64,000 nt of DNA, taken from assembly GCF_003696315.1 (NCBI RefSeq), contig NZ_RFFN01000005.1, positions 124,001-188,000 on the forward strand. The letters are read 5' to 3'. This document shows, piece by piece, positions 43,127-52,174 of the stretch. Under the pieces are notes generated by a model. That model searched no databases. It worked only from the letters and a program-made list of their open reading frames with translations, and was not told the DNA's origin. Made by a program: the position numbers and the translations under genes. Numbering within the stretch: the stretch's first letter is position 1; every line of letters starts with the position of its first letter. The stretch is from Pseudomonas songnenensis. GTDB taxonomy: Bacteria; Pseudomonadota; Gammaproteobacteria; Pseudomonadales; Pseudomonadaceae.

Positions 43127-44149
43127 CTAGTCGGTGACGCGGAAGCGCAGCATCCCGATCATTTGCCCTGCCTCGGTGACGACACGTACACGCCAGCGGC
43201 CGGAGGGCTCTGCCGGAAAGTTGCGCTTGTGGGTCCAGGCACGGTAACCGGCTTCGCGGCCGCCGCTGATGTCCAGCGCGATTCGATCGACGCGTCGCCC
43301 GTTGTGCGTCCACTCATGGTAGATCCGCTCCTTCAGGCCACGGGGGGCGTTGATCGCCGTGTAGGCGTACAGGCCGTTGGCCTGCAGCTCCGCACTACTG
43401 AGCTCGCGCAGGCCCTTGCCGGGTTTGCGCTGGCGATCGTCGAGACTCATGGTCACCGCGACATCGGTAAGCCAAAGTGTTGCCGGCGGCACCCAGGTCC
43501 GGCCAAGCCAGCCAGCACCGGCAAGCGCGATAGCCAGCAGCACGACGCCCGGCACGGTCCGCCAGCTCCAGCTTGGAAACAGCCCGCTGAGGCTCGGCAG
43601 AGCCAGCAGCACTGCAACGCCTAGCGCCAGTTGATAGCTCTGCGGGGTAGACAGGTGAAGGATGATTGGCAGCGCGGTCAGCAGTACGGCGAACAGCGTC
43701 AGCGTGTGAAAACCCAGGTATACCCAGCGTCGTGGTGCCAGCCAGCGGTAGTACAGCGGGTCGATCAGCGACACCAGTGCCGCCATGCCGAGTAGTCCGG
43801 TGAAGACGGCCTGGCCACTGTTCCAGGTCGTGGTGATGGCGAAGAACGGGATGATGAAGAACAGGCTTTCCTGGTGCACCATCTGCGTCGCATAGCGCAG
43901 CAGCGGTGGTGGTATCTGCCAGCCGAAACAGCGCTGCAGGGCGCGACGCAGGCTGGATTCGAGAACCAGCCAGAGCCAGCTGACCAGCATCACCAGGGCA
44001 ACAACCTTGGCCAGACCGGCATGGCGTTCCACCAGAACGAAGCTGGCGACGCCGGATGCGAACCCGAACAGCGCCACGGTGCCTGGATAGCGGCGGATCA
44101 GCCGGCTTACCAGCTCGAACAGGCGCGACAGCAGCGGTTTGAGAGACAT
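43127..44149 (-). CDS. DUF5924/DUF2914 membrane protein
   Basis: 340 residues. About seven membrane helices (about 20-230) precede a periplasmic C-terminal domain of about 100 residues (LTDVAVTMSLDDRQRKPG to FRVTD). That part has the DUF2914 beta-sandwich features YHEWTHNGRRVDRI and GRWRVRVVTEAGQMIG. It is found in Pseudomonas without a known role. Its start lies near 44149, with a 160-base gap to the next gene. Confidence 0.8.
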   Translation of the reverse strand: MSLKPLLSRLFELVSRLIRRYPGTVALFGFASGVASFVLVERHAGLAKVVALVMLVSWLWLVLESSLRRALQRCFGWQIPPPLLRYATQMVHQESLFFIIPFFAITTTWNSGQAVFTGLLGMAALVSLIDPLYYRWLAPRRWVYLGFHTLTLFAVLLTALPIILHLSTPQSYQLALGVAVLLALPSLSGLFPSWSWRTVPGVVLLAIALAGAGWLGRTWVPPATLWLTDVAVTMSLDDRQRKPGKGLRELSSAELQANGLYAYTAINAPRGLKERIYHEWTHNGRRVDRIALDISGGREAGYRAWTHKRNFPAEPSGRWRVRVVTEAGQMIGMLRFRVTD

Positions 44150-44309
44150 ATAGGTCTAGTCCGAATACGGCGTGCCAGTTAGCAGTATCGAGCACGCCTG
44201 CCCGGGCGCAAGCTTGTGGTGGTGATTGCGCGCAGGGCCGGTGCCGATGCATTCGCTGTCAGGTAAGGACTGCGCTGCGGCCAACCGCAGCGCAGTGGGT
44301 GGAGAGCGT

Positions 44310-44792
44310 TCAGTGCGCCACTTGCGGCAGCTGCTGCGATGATACCTGTTGCGGCATCGCCGAAGAGTGATGGCTGGTGATAAGCCACTGGCCGGCGTCA
44401 TCGAACCACTTGTAGGTGAAGGTGTAGCGCGCTGGGACTGTGCTGCCATCGCCCAGCTTGAAGCTGTAAAGCCCGGTGTCGAGCGCGCTGTTGCAATCGA
44501 TCATGATCATCCGTTCGACAATTTCGCCTTTCGGTTTCAGCGCCAGGAAATGCTCGAAGTAATCCAGCTTGGCTTCCGGCGTCTGCCTTGGGGTGTTGGA
44601 CACAGTCGGCAACAGCATCGAATCAGGTGCATAGTTTTCCACGACCCGTTGCGGTTCACCCGATTGCACATCGGCATTCCAACGGTCGAACAGGGCGCTG
44701 ATCTGCGCTTCGTCGGTCTTCTGGCAGGCTTGGTCATCCGCCAGTGCGGCGAGCGGGGTGAGGGAGAAAAGCAGGGGGAGGGCGTATTTCAT
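44310..44792 (-). CDS. Secreted SnoaL/CaMKII-association-type (DUF4440) protein
   Basis: 160 residues. Signal peptide MKYALPLLFSLTPLAALADD is cut after ALA. The remainder is one NTF2-like domain: ISALFDRWNADVQSGEPQRV, NYAPDSMLLPTVSNTPRQTP, and YTFTYKWFDDAGQWLITSHH, the pattern of SgcJ/EcaC and CaMKII association domains. Probable periplasmic ligand-binding or enzyme fold with unknown substrate. Confidence 0.85.
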   Translation of the reverse strand: MKYALPLLFSLTPLAALADDQACQKTDEAQISALFDRWNADVQSGEPQRVVENYAPDSMLLPTVSNTPRQTPEAKLDYFEHFLALKPKGEIVERMIMIDCNSALDTGLYSFKLGDGSTVPARYTFTYKWFDDAGQWLITSHHSSAMPQQVSSQQLPQVAH

Positions 44793-44911
44793 GCTGTCAC
44801 TCGTAGCCGGTGGTCGATTTGCGGATCATTCCGCAGCGGTACTGCACATCGTGGATACGTCATGCAGCCTTGTGACCACCCGCTACCGTGGTTATTCCCG
44901 CCAGTGGTCGA

Positions 44912-45388
44912 TCAATGGCCAAGCGCGGACTCGATGGCCTCGCGGACCTCGGTATAAGAGCGGGCCGCCTGTGGCGCCAGGCGCACCTGCGGCAACCGGA
45001 CGGTTTCGCAGAGCCGATCCAGGAAATCCTGCTCGGCTTCCGGATCGTCCAGATTGATCACGCAAACCGGCGTCAGGTCGTTCTTCTCGCATAGCAGAAA
45101 GTCAAAGCGCGCCGCAGCGATACGGTTGTGGGCTTGGTACCAGTAGGCGCGCCGCGGCACTGCAGTGATCTCGACGACATCGGCGACGCTTACCTTCGCG
45201 AGGATGAGGTACCGCTCAGCAAATGTCCGCTCCAGCATTTCCAGCAGCTCGCGCTCTGCTGGAGAGAACAACGGGACCTTCAGGCTGTAGGGGTACTGCA
45301 GCGCGGGATGGTTCAGCTGGCGGTTCTTGACGAAGAAAACCAGCACGAAGCAGACGAATGCCACCAGCGTCAGGGCGAGCCAGCTCAT
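44912..45388 (-). CDS. DUF2726 membrane-anchored nuclease-like protein
   Basis: 158 residues: N-terminal membrane segment (about 3-20), then a DUF2726 domain with LFSPAERELLEMLERTF, a conserved R-FDFLLC segment (AARFDFLLCEKND) and VCVINLDDPE. This pattern resembles restriction-endonuclease-like folds in which D and E/K residues bind metal. No function is established. Upstream (45389-45796) is a non-coding stretch with the DnaA-box elements. Confidence 0.8.
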   Translation of the reverse strand: MSWLALTLVAFVCFVLVFFVKNRQLNHPALQYPYSLKVPLFSPAERELLEMLERTFAERYLILAKVSVADVVEITAVPRRAYWYQAHNRIAAARFDFLLCEKNDLTPVCVINLDDPEAEQDFLDRLCETVRLPQVRLAPQAARSYTEVREAIESALGH

Positions 45389-45511
45389 GAGTCAGCCCTC
45401 TGGCGTAACGGGACGTGGCGAAGCCTTTTCAACTGGTGCATGTACAAGCCTCCGTGTGAAAGAAACCTACAGGTTGTGAGCATGAATCGATTGATTCGTT
45501 CGTTGGTGTGC

Positions 45512-45547
45512 TTATCCACGATAGTTGTGCGTCGACTTGTGGATAAC
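45512..45547. repeat. Paired DnaA-box element, copy 1
   Basis: TTATCCACG at 45512-45520 and TGTGGATAA at 45538-45546, inverted and 17 bases apart. The second is a perfect DnaA box (TTATCCACA in reverse) and the first differs only in its last base. The spacer has AGTTGTG two bases after the first box. See copies at 45684 and 46643. Confidence 0.85.
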
Positions 45548-45683
45548 CGCTGTAAGACTTTCTACAGGCAGTGCGGCACTAGTGTTTCAGCCAGTTGATC
45601 AAAATTTGCGCTTTTGCGCTGGCAGGGGCCGGGAGGGGTGAAAGAACCAGCTTTCGCGGCGGCTTCGCCGGCGCCCCGAGGCC

Positions 45684-45719
45684 TTATCCACGTCAGCTGT
45701 GCATTCAGGTGTGGATAAC
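45684..45719. repeat. Paired DnaA-box element, copy 2
   Basis: TTATCCACG (45684-45692) and TGTGGATAA (45710-45718), again 17 bases apart. AGCTGTG is in the same place of the spacer as in copy 1. Both copies continue with C after TGTGGATAA. Confidence 0.85.
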
Positions 45720-45733
45720 ATGGGGGTGCAACG

Positions 45734-45762
45734 CTGCAGGCCATGCCCTATATGGCCTGCAG
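45734..45762. repeat. 11-bp perfect inverted repeat after the LOG gene
   Basis: CTGCAGGCCAT (45734-45744) and its exact complement ATGGCCTGCAG (45752-45762) around a 7-base loop. It lies about 35 bases after the end of the LOG gene, next to DnaA-box copy 2. There is no T-run on either strand, so it is a weak terminator candidate at best. Confidence 0.7.
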
Positions 45763-45796
45763 GGAGTTGGATGATATTTGATCAATCCTGTTCGGG

Positions 45797-46384
45797 TCAC
45801 TGCGGCGCCGTTTTATCCCAACGACTATGCGCCGGCGGCTGCCAGGCATCGAGCAGTTCGATGAGCCCTTGCGGCTGATCGCTGCGCTGCAGCATCTGCC
45901 GATGTTGAGGTCGCACGAAGCCTTCATCGACGAGGTGGTCGAGGAAGTGGCTGAGCTTGCTGTAGAAATGGTTGATATCCAGCAAGCCCAGCGGCTTGGG
46001 ATGGTAGCCGAGCTGACCCCAGGTCCAGACCTCGAACAGCTCCTCCAGCGTACCCAGCCCGCCGGGCAAGGCGATAAAGGCGTCTGCCAGCTCTGCCATA
46101 CGCGCTTTGCGCGCGTGCATCCCGTCCACAACCTCGAGGCGGGTGAGGCCAGTATGGCCCACCTCGGCATCTTTCAGGCTCTGCGGGATGATTCCAATTA
46201 CCTCACCGCCTGCAGCCATGGTGGCGTCTGCGACCACACCCATCAATCCCACAGCTCCGCCGCCGTAGATCAGGCGGATGCCGTTGGCTGCCAGCGTGCG
46301 GCCGAGATCCTGGGCCGCTTGTTCGTAGACCGGGTTGGCACCACGGCTGGCGCCGCAAAAAACGCAAATGGAACGCAAGGTCAT
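45797..46384 (-). CDS. LOG-family (TIGR00730) Rossmann-fold protein
   Basis: 195 residues. [16 protein letters not shown] and the [16 protein letters not shown] signature (PGGxGTxxE) define the cytokinin-activating LOG / AMP-nucleosidase-like group; bacterial members are ribose-5'-monophosphate phosphohydrolases acting on modified or plain nucleotides. The exact substrate is unknown. CGGAG precedes the ATG. DnaA-box elements flank it on both sides. Confidence 0.92.
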   Translation of the reverse strand: MTLRSICVFCGASRGANPVYEQAAQDLGRTLAANGIRLIYGGGAVGLMGVVADATMAAGGEVIGIIPQSLKDAEVGHTGLTRLEVVDGMHARKARMAELADAFIALPGGLGTLEELFEVWTWGQLGYHPKPLGLLDINHFYSKLSHFLDHLVDEGFVRPQHRQMLQRSDQPQGLIELLDAWQPPAHSRWDKTAPQ

Positions 46385-46454
46385 CGTTTACTCCGCTCGT
46401 AGGGCTCGCGGAAGGGTACGCCGGCCGGCGCCGGTGGCCAAGCGGGTGGGTGCG

Positions 46455-46532
46455 CTAGCGGTCGGTGAGTGCGCCACTGGCAGCACAGGCGTAATTGGCG
46501 AACAGGCGTTCGATCAGGTTGAGGCAGGACAT
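46455..46532 (-). CDS. Possible 25-residue peptide upstream of the LOG gene
   Basis: ATG at 46532 with AGGAG 7 bases upstream, 26 codons, reading MSCLNLIERLFANYACAASG and ending at TAG 46455. A second in-frame ATG lies two codons earlier. It lies 70 bases before the LOG start on the same strand and could be a leader peptide or a small protein. Support is only the ribosome site and the mixed hydrophobic composition. Confidence 0.3.
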   Translation of the reverse strand: MSCLNLIERLFANYACAASGALTDR

Positions 46533-46642
46533 GGGCATTCTCCTGAAAGGCGATGGCTCATGCTAAGACCAAGCACAGATCCCGTTCCCTTGGATTCTCG
46601 GCATCGCCGTAATAGCACTCGGCTATGCGCGACGGTGTGTTG

Positions 46643-46678
46643 TTATCCCCGGGAGCTGTGTGCGCCTTTGTGGATAAC
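46643..46678. repeat. Paired DnaA-box element, copy 3
   Basis: TTATCCCCG (46643-46651) and TGTGGATAA (46669-46677), 17 bases apart, with AGCTGTG at the same spacer position. It lies between the LOG gene and the SDR gene, 900 bases from copy 2. The left box has one extra mismatch. Confidence 0.8.
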
Positions 46679-46839
46679 CTTTGGAGCGACGCCTGTAAGC
46701 GAAGCGGCACGTGGCTTTGCGACGGGTGCTCATTTTTTATGCAATATCCTTCGTGCGACTACAGGCCGCATTGCAGAAGGGTTTGCAAAACTTCCAGCGC
46801 TGCGGTAAGGCGCAATGGCTTGCTGTTTTCTCTGCAGCT

Positions 46840-46862
46840 TTATCCACCAAGGCTGTGGAAAA
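46840..46862. repeat. Compact DnaA-box pair
   Basis: TTATCCACC (46840-46848) and TGTGGAAAA (46854-46862) are inverted with only 5 bases between them. They resemble the 36-bp elements but have lost most of the spacer. The rest of the 690-base gap 46385-47076 shows a possible 25-residue peptide and no other gene. Confidence 0.55.
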
Positions 46863-47076
46863 CTCTGTGAGTTGTTTGGGTACAGGCGATTCCGTGCTTG
46901 TGATGGCGCGGCTGCGCTCTAGCTGGTCGAAATTCGATCAATAGGCGGTACTTCACCTCGAAGGGCATCCCCGCCCCTTATGCCCAGGCATTCATTTCTG
47001 GTCGGTTGGTTGTGACGTGCAGTCACCTGATCGAAACTCGCGGCACTTTCATCCAACAAGAACGAGGGAATCCCGC

Positions 47077-47988
47077 ATGACTGATGCCATCCGCTTCGAA
47101 GACAAGGTAGTGATCGTTACCGGGGCCGGCGGTGGGCTTGGCCGGGCGCATGCCCTGTTGTTCGCTCGTCACGGTGCGAAGGTCGTGGTCAACGATCTGG
47201 GCGGCAGCACCCAGGGGGAGGGCGCCAACAGTTCAGCGGCAGATCGGGTGGTCGAAGAGATTTGCCAGGCAGGTGGCACGGCTATTGCCAATCATGATTC
47301 GGTCACCGATGGCGACCGAATCGTGCAACAGGCTCTGGACACCTACGGCCGCATTGATGTCGTGGTCAACAACGCCGGCATCCTGCGCGACAAGACTTTC
47401 CACAAGATGGAAGACGCCGATTGGGATCTGGTTTACCGCGTGCATGTCGAAGGCGCCTACAAGGTTACTCGTGCCGCCTGGCCGCATATGCGCGAGCAGA
47501 ACTACGGACGGGTCATCTTCACCGCGTCGACCTCCGGCATCTACGGCAACTTCGGCCAGTCCAATTACGGCATGGCCAAGCTCGGGCTATACGGGTTGAC
47601 TCGCACGCTGGCGCTGGAAGGGCGCAAGAACAACGTGCTGGTCAACGCCATTGCGCCTACCGGCGGTACGCGGATGACCGAGGGGCTGATTCCTCCGCAG
47701 GTGTTCGAGCAGCTCAAGCCGGAGTTGGTCAGCCCGTTGGTGGTCTATCTGGCCAGTGAGCAGTGCCAGGAAACCTCAGGCCTGTTCGAAGTGGGCGGTG
47801 GCTGGATGGGCAAGGTGCGCTGGGAGCGCAGTCTCGGCGTCGGTTTCGATCCGAAGGCCGGTTTCGATGCTGAGGACGTCGCCGCGCAGTGGCAGCAGAT
47901 CTGCAGTTTCGAGAACGCCGCGCACCCGGCCGACAACATGGACGCCTTGAAGGAAATGATGGCCAACCTGCAAAAGCATGCTGGTTGA
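47077..47988 (+). CDS. Short-chain dehydrogenase/reductase
   Basis: 303 residues from MTDAIRFEDKVVIVTGAGGG, with GAGGGAA upstream; 20 upstream codons are open but are not family-like. Rossmann motif TGAGGGLGRAHA, NNAG (in VVVNNAGILRD) and catalytic YGMAK are complete. The long C-terminal tail and sequence resemble the dehydrogenase half of peroxisomal multifunctional enzyme 2, so a 3-hydroxyacyl-CoA substrate is likely. It appears to be monocistronic. Confidence 0.9.
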   Translation: MTDAIRFEDKVVIVTGAGGGLGRAHALLFARHGAKVVVNDLGGSTQGEGANSSAADRVVEEICQAGGTAIANHDSVTDGDRIVQQALDTYGRIDVVVNNAGILRDKTFHKMEDADWDLVYRVHVEGAYKVTRAAWPHMREQNYGRVIFTASTSGIYGNFGQSNYGMAKLGLYGLTRTLALEGRKNNVLVNAIAPTGGTRMTEGLIPPQVFEQLKPELVSPLVVYLASEQCQETSGLFEVGGGWMGKVRWERSLGVGFDPKAGFDAEDVAAQWQQICSFENAAHPADNMDALKEMMANLQKHAG

Positions 47989-48032
47989 CGGTCCCCTGGC
48001 TTGATTGGCGCTGTCGGTTGAGCCGGCGGCGC

Positions 48033-49763
48033 TCAGCCCACAACCGCGTCGGGCTCCGGGCGTAGCAGACGCAGCGCCTTTTCGCGGGCCTGGCTCAGGT
48101 CGCGGACATAGAGCAGATGCCCTTGCAGCCGATGGATGCCCGCGCGGCGCAGTTTCAAGCGCACGCGGGCATTACTGCCGCTCAGGATCAGCGTCACGCC
48201 CAGCCGACGGTAATCCACCAGGACGTTCTCCAGGGCCGCCAGCGCCGTCATGTCCAGCATCGGCACCGCGCTGATGTCGACGATCACTACCTTGACCTCC
48301 GGATTGAAGCGCCGCAGTGCACCCAGCGCCTTTTCCGCCGCACCGAAGAACAATGGCCCGCGGATCGCGTAGGTGGCGACATGCGCGGGCATGTCCTGCA
48401 GCAGCCGCCGCTGATCGCGCGACAGTGCGGTGGTGTCGGTCAGCTCGCTCATGCGCTTGATGAACAGCCCCGCGGCCAGCAGCAACCCGACGCCCACCGC
48501 CAGGACCATGTCGAACAGCACGGTGAGGACCAGGCAGGTCAGCAGCACCAGTACGTCACTGCGCGGCGCAATGCGCAGTACGTGCACGACGTGGGGCGCT
48601 TCGCTCATGTTCCAGGCCACCATCACCAGCAGCGCCGCCAGTGCCGCCATCGGCAGATAGCTGAACAGCGGCGCCAGCCAGAGAATCGCCACCAGCACCA
48701 CACCGGCATGGATCATCGAGGCCAGCGGCGAAAACGCGCCGGCCCTGACATTGGTCGCGCTGCGGGCGATGGCGGCGGTCGCGGTGATGCCGCCGAACAG
48801 CGGCGCGACCAGGTTGCCCAGGCCCTGGCCGATCAGCTCGCCGTTGGGCTCGTGATTGCTTCCGGTCATGCCATCGGCAACGACGGCGCACAGCAGCGAT
48901 TCGATGGCGCCGAGCATGGCGATGGCAAACGCCGGGGCGAGCAGCTGGCGGAACAGTTCGTAGCTCAGCTGCAGCGGCTCGCCGTCCGGGCCTGGCAACA
49001 GCCAGGGCCAGGCGAAGTCCGGCAGAAACGGTGGAATACCCGGGTGCGTCACGCCGTCCAGCGTGTAGCTGAAGCGTTCACCCAGTGTCGCTACGGATAA
49101 TCCGGATGACTCCAACAGCAGGCCAGCCAACGCGCCTACCGTAAGCGCTACCAGATGCCCGGGTACTTTCGGAACCCAGCGCGGCCAGACGATCAGCACC
49201 GCCAGGCAGATGGCCGCCACCACGGCGTCGCCAAGATGCGCGCCCGGCAACGAGCGCAGCAGAAGGCTGACTTGCTCGACGTAGTGCTGCGGCTGCTCGG
49301 AGAGGGTCAGGCCGAACAGGTCCTTGATCTGCAAGGTGGCGATGACGATGCCGATGCCTGCCGTGAAGCCGAGGGTGACAGGGTAGGGGATGAAGGCGAT
49401 CAGGCGGCCGGCACGTAGTAACCCAAGCGTGATCAGGATCAGGCCGGCGAGCATGGTGCAAAGCAACAGGCCGCCAAGGCCGAACTGCTGGGTGATCGGC
49501 AACAGGATCACCACGAAGGCCGCCGTCGGCCCGGAAACGTTGAAGCGCGAACCTCCGGTCAGCGCGATCAGCGGTGCGGCCACCAGTACGGTGTAGAGGC
49601 CATGTTGCGGCGCCACGCCGACGGCGATGGCCAGCGCCATCGCCAAGGGTATGGCGATGATGCCGACTGTCAGTCCGGCACTGATGTCACCACGCAGCGC
49701 GCGGGTTCCGTACCCCAGGCGCAGGGCCTGACGCCACGCGGAAAACAGAGGGGGAAGCTGCAT
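48033..49763 (-). CDS. SulP-family anion transporter with STAS domain
   Basis: 576 residues from MQLPPLFSAWRQALRLGYG, with AAGGAG 9 bases upstream; the longer open frame starts in non-coding DNA. About 12-14 membrane helices: GLYTVLVAAPLIALTGGS and FNVSGPTAAF are the SulP signature. The C-terminal STAS domain starts near residue 450 (VKVVIVDISAVPMLDMTAL). Possible substrates are sulfate, bicarbonate or dicarboxylates. It is convergent with the SDR gene. Confidence 0.93.
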   Translation of the reverse strand: MQLPPLFSAWRQALRLGYGTRALRGDISAGLTVGIIAIPLAMALAIAVGVAPQHGLYTVLVAAPLIALTGGSRFNVSGPTAAFVVILLPITQQFGLGGLLLCTMLAGLILITLGLLRAGRLIAFIPYPVTLGFTAGIGIVIATLQIKDLFGLTLSEQPQHYVEQVSLLLRSLPGAHLGDAVVAAICLAVLIVWPRWVPKVPGHLVALTVGALAGLLLESSGLSVATLGERFSYTLDGVTHPGIPPFLPDFAWPWLLPGPDGEPLQLSYELFRQLLAPAFAIAMLGAIESLLCAVVADGMTGSNHEPNGELIGQGLGNLVAPLFGGITATAAIARSATNVRAGAFSPLASMIHAGVVLVAILWLAPLFSYLPMAALAALLVMVAWNMSEAPHVVHVLRIAPRSDVLVLLTCLVLTVLFDMVLAVGVGLLLAAGLFIKRMSELTDTTALSRDQRRLLQDMPAHVATYAIRGPLFFGAAEKALGALRRFNPEVKVVIVDISAVPMLDMTALAALENVLVDYRRLGVTLILSGSNARVRLKLRRAGIHRLQGHLLYVRDLSQAREKALRLLRPEPDAVVG

Positions 49764-49953
49764 GCCGGAACGCTCCTTGTACGCGAAGGCGCCATTATAG
49801 GCGCGGGCGCTTTTGTTATTTGTGCCGAACAATCGCCCGGTATGGTCGCATGGCGATGTACGACCTTGGTCGCAAGGCGTCCTGGCGCGTTGAGTGAGCC
49901 GCCTGCGAGGAGTAAACTGCCGCCCCCGTGAGACCCCGTGGACCGGAGGCGGC

Positions 49954-50241
49954 ATGCGTAAAGACAAGAAGCAGGTGATTGGCGACGAGATCGCAGACGA
50001 GTCGATCAAGCTGTTTCTTCAGCCTGAGCCGGCTGACGATACTCCCCCTTCGCTGCACAAGCTGATCAAGGCCTATCGAGGCCTTCGCATCGATGATTTC
50101 GAGCGTTTTCTGGGTTTTTTCGTGGCTGCTGGCTACGACCTCGAAGCCAGGAACAGCAAGGGGCAGGACTTTATCGATCTGGTCGCCGACCAGCGTCATG
50201 CCAGACCCTACATCGAACTGATCGAGGCCATGCGCGGCTGA
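49954..50241 (+). CDS. PA4642-like small conserved protein
   Basis: 95 residues from MRKDKKQVIGDEIADESIKL, with GGAGG upstream. It carries PPSLHKLIKAYRGLRIDDFE, a helical, ankyrin-like pattern. Homologues are found next to mqo in P. aeruginosa (PA4642), and mqo follows here too. No function known. It is divergent from the SulP gene across 190 bases. Confidence 0.85.
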   Translation: MRKDKKQVIGDEIADESIKLFLQPEPADDTPPSLHKLIKAYRGLRIDDFERFLGFFVAAGYDLEARNSKGQDFIDLVADQRHARPYIELIEAMRG

Positions 50242-50594
50242 ACCGAGCGGCACCGTTTCGTATCGAACGCATCGGGCACCGCTGCGGCTCGGTGCCACGA
50301 ATCGGCGCCACCGAGGTCAGGCCCGGCAACATGATTCGCAATCGTTTTCCTCGCAGCGACCACCGTCGAGCTCTGGGCCAGGCCCGCTCCGGAAGGATCG
50401 TAGCGAGAGGAAGGAGGCCAAAAGCCGCCCTTCCGACAGCTGGCAGGCCGCCTCTGGTGGCCTGTTCTCGGGCACATGTTCCCGAGCAGCGGTCCAGGCA
50501 CATGCTCCGTTCCTGACCGTCTGGCTGGTGGGTTTTACGGGGCCGCGTACTGCGGTCTCGACAGTTTAATGCTGTGATTCTGGAGAACGCGTTG
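50242..50594 (+). promoter_or_regulatory. Leader region of mqo with two tandem hairpins
   Basis: This 353-base stretch shows no gene. Two stems follow each other: CAGGCC/GGCCTG near 50444-50464 and CTCGGG/CCCGAG near 50466-50486. A clear promoter was not found by eye. Regulation of mqo through this leader is only a possibility. Confidence 0.3.
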
Positions 50595-52085
50595 ATGACG
50601 CAACACGATAGCGAAGCAGTGGATATGGTGCTGGTGGGAGCCGGCATCATGAGTGCGACCCTGGCGGTACTGCTCAAGGAACTCGATCCCAATATCAAGC
50701 TGGAAATCGTCGAGCTGCAGGAATCCGGAGCCATTGAAAGCTCCAACCCGTGGAACAATGCCGGTACTGGTCACGCGGGCCTTTGCGAGCTGAACTACAC
50801 CCCCGACAGCAAAGACGGCGCGATCGACATCAAGAAGGCCGTGCTGATCAACACCCAGTTCGAGGTTTCCAAGCAGTTCTGGGCCTATCTCGCCGACCGT
50901 GAAGGCTTCGGCTCTCCCCGCGATTTCATCAATGCCGTGCCGCACCTGAGCTTCGTGCGTGGCAGCAAGAACATCGACTACCTCAAGCGCCGCTTCGATG
51001 CACTGAAGACCCACCACGCCTTCGCCGACATGGAATACAGCGAGGATCGTGCGACGCTGGGCGAGTGGATGCCGCTGATGATGCCGGGTCGTGCTGCCGA
51101 CGAGCCGATCGCCGCGACCCGCGCCATGAACGGCACCGACGTCAACTTCGGGGCGGTGACCAGTCAGCTGCTCGGCTATCTGGCGCGTAGCGGTGGCGTC
51201 AAGGTCTCCTACAACCAGAAGGTCACCGGTCTCGATCGCACGGCCAGCGGCTGGAAGGTCGATATCAAGAACACTCGCACCGGTGATTCGCGCCAGGTGC
51301 AGGCCGGCTTCGTTTTCCTCGGTGCCGGTGGCGCGGCGTTGCCGCTGCTGCAGATGTCCGGTATCGAGGAAGGCAAGGGCTTCGGCGGCTTCCCGGTCAG
51401 CGGCCAGTGGCTGCGCTGCGACAACCCGGAGATCGTCAAGCAGCACCAGGCCAAGGTCTACAGCCTGGCGGCAGTCGGCGCGCCGCCGATGTCGGTGCCG
51501 CACCTGGATACTCGCGTTGTCGATGGCAAGAAGTCCCTGCTGTTCGGACCTTATGCCGGTTTCACCACCAAGTTCCTCAAGCGCGGTTCCTTCATGGACC
51601 TGCCGCTGTCGATACGCCCGAGCAATATCGGCCCGATGATGGCGGTCGCGCGCGACAACATGGACCTGACGCGCTACCTGATCAAGGAAGTGATGCAGTC
51701 CATGGAGGATCGCCTGGAGACCCTGCGTGGTTTCTACCCTGAGGCCAAGGCGCAGGACTGGCGCCTGGAGATCGCAGGGCAGCGCGTGCAGATCATCAAG
51801 AAGGATCCGAAGAAAGGCGGCATCCTGCAGTTCGGTACCGAGCTGGTCGCGGCAAAGGACGGCACCATCGCCGCGCTGCTCGGCGCCTCGCCGGGTGCTT
51901 CGGTCACCGTATCGATCATGCTCGACCTGCTCGAGCGCTGCTTCCCCGAGCAGTACCGTTCCCAGGCCTGGTCGAGCAAGCTGCAGGAGATATTCCCGGC
52001 GCGCGAAACCACGCTGCAGAACGACGCCGCAGCCTATCGTGAGATCAGCCAGATGGCCGACAAGCGCCTGGGCCTGGAGTACTGA
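50595..52085 (+). CDS. mqo: Malate:quinone oxidoreductase
   Basis: 496 residues from [20 protein letters not shown], with GGAGAAC upstream; seven earlier codons are open. The FAD motif [18 protein letters not shown] is at the N terminus; [20 protein letters not shown] is the Mqo signature. It is a peripheral membrane enzyme that oxidises malate to oxaloacetate and reduces quinone, supplying the bc1 chain encoded by petABC. A strong terminator follows. Confidence 0.97.
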   Translation: MTQHDSEAVDMVLVGAGIMSATLAVLLKELDPNIKLEIVELQESGAIESSNPWNNAGTGHAGLCELNYTPDSKDGAIDIKKAVLINTQFEVSKQFWAYLADREGFGSPRDFINAVPHLSFVRGSKNIDYLKRRFDALKTHHAFADMEYSEDRATLGEWMPLMMPGRAADEPIAATRAMNGTDVNFGAVTSQLLGYLARSGGVKVSYNQKVTGLDRTASGWKVDIKNTRTGDSRQVQAGFVFLGAGGAALPLLQMSGIEEGKGFGGFPVSGQWLRCDNPEIVKQHQAKVYSLAAVGAPPMSVPHLDTRVVDGKKSLLFGPYAGFTTKFLKRGSFMDLPLSIRPSNIGPMMAVARDNMDLTRYLIKEVMQSMEDRLETLRGFYPEAKAQDWRLEIAGQRVQIIKKDPKKGGILQFGTELVAAKDGTIAALLGASPGASVTVSIMLDLLERCFPEQYRSQAWSSKLQEIFPARETTLQNDAAAYREISQMADKRLGLEY

Positions 52086-52113
52086 GCCACACGGCCAGTT
52101 CCGCCCTGAACGA

Positions 52114-52146
52114 GAAAGCCCCGTTCGAATGAACGGGGCTTTTTTG
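52114..52146 (+). terminator. Intrinsic terminator after mqo
   Basis: Stem AGCCCCGTTC/GAACGGGGCT (52117-52126 and 52131-52140) with a 4-base loop and a T-run, preceded by AAA, so it can serve both strands. Confidence 0.92.
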
Positions 52147-52174
52147 TGCGCGGATGGTTACTGTCTGGCTGCGC

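Noticed and set aside
45734-45762. Integration site or IS end at the 11-bp inverted repeat
   Set aside because: No transposase or integrase, no direct duplication and no second copy in the window.
48117-49100. 327-codon open frame opposite the SulP transporter
   Set aside because: His/Gln/Arg-rich shadow of a membrane protein; SulP and STAS motifs on the minus strand are clear.
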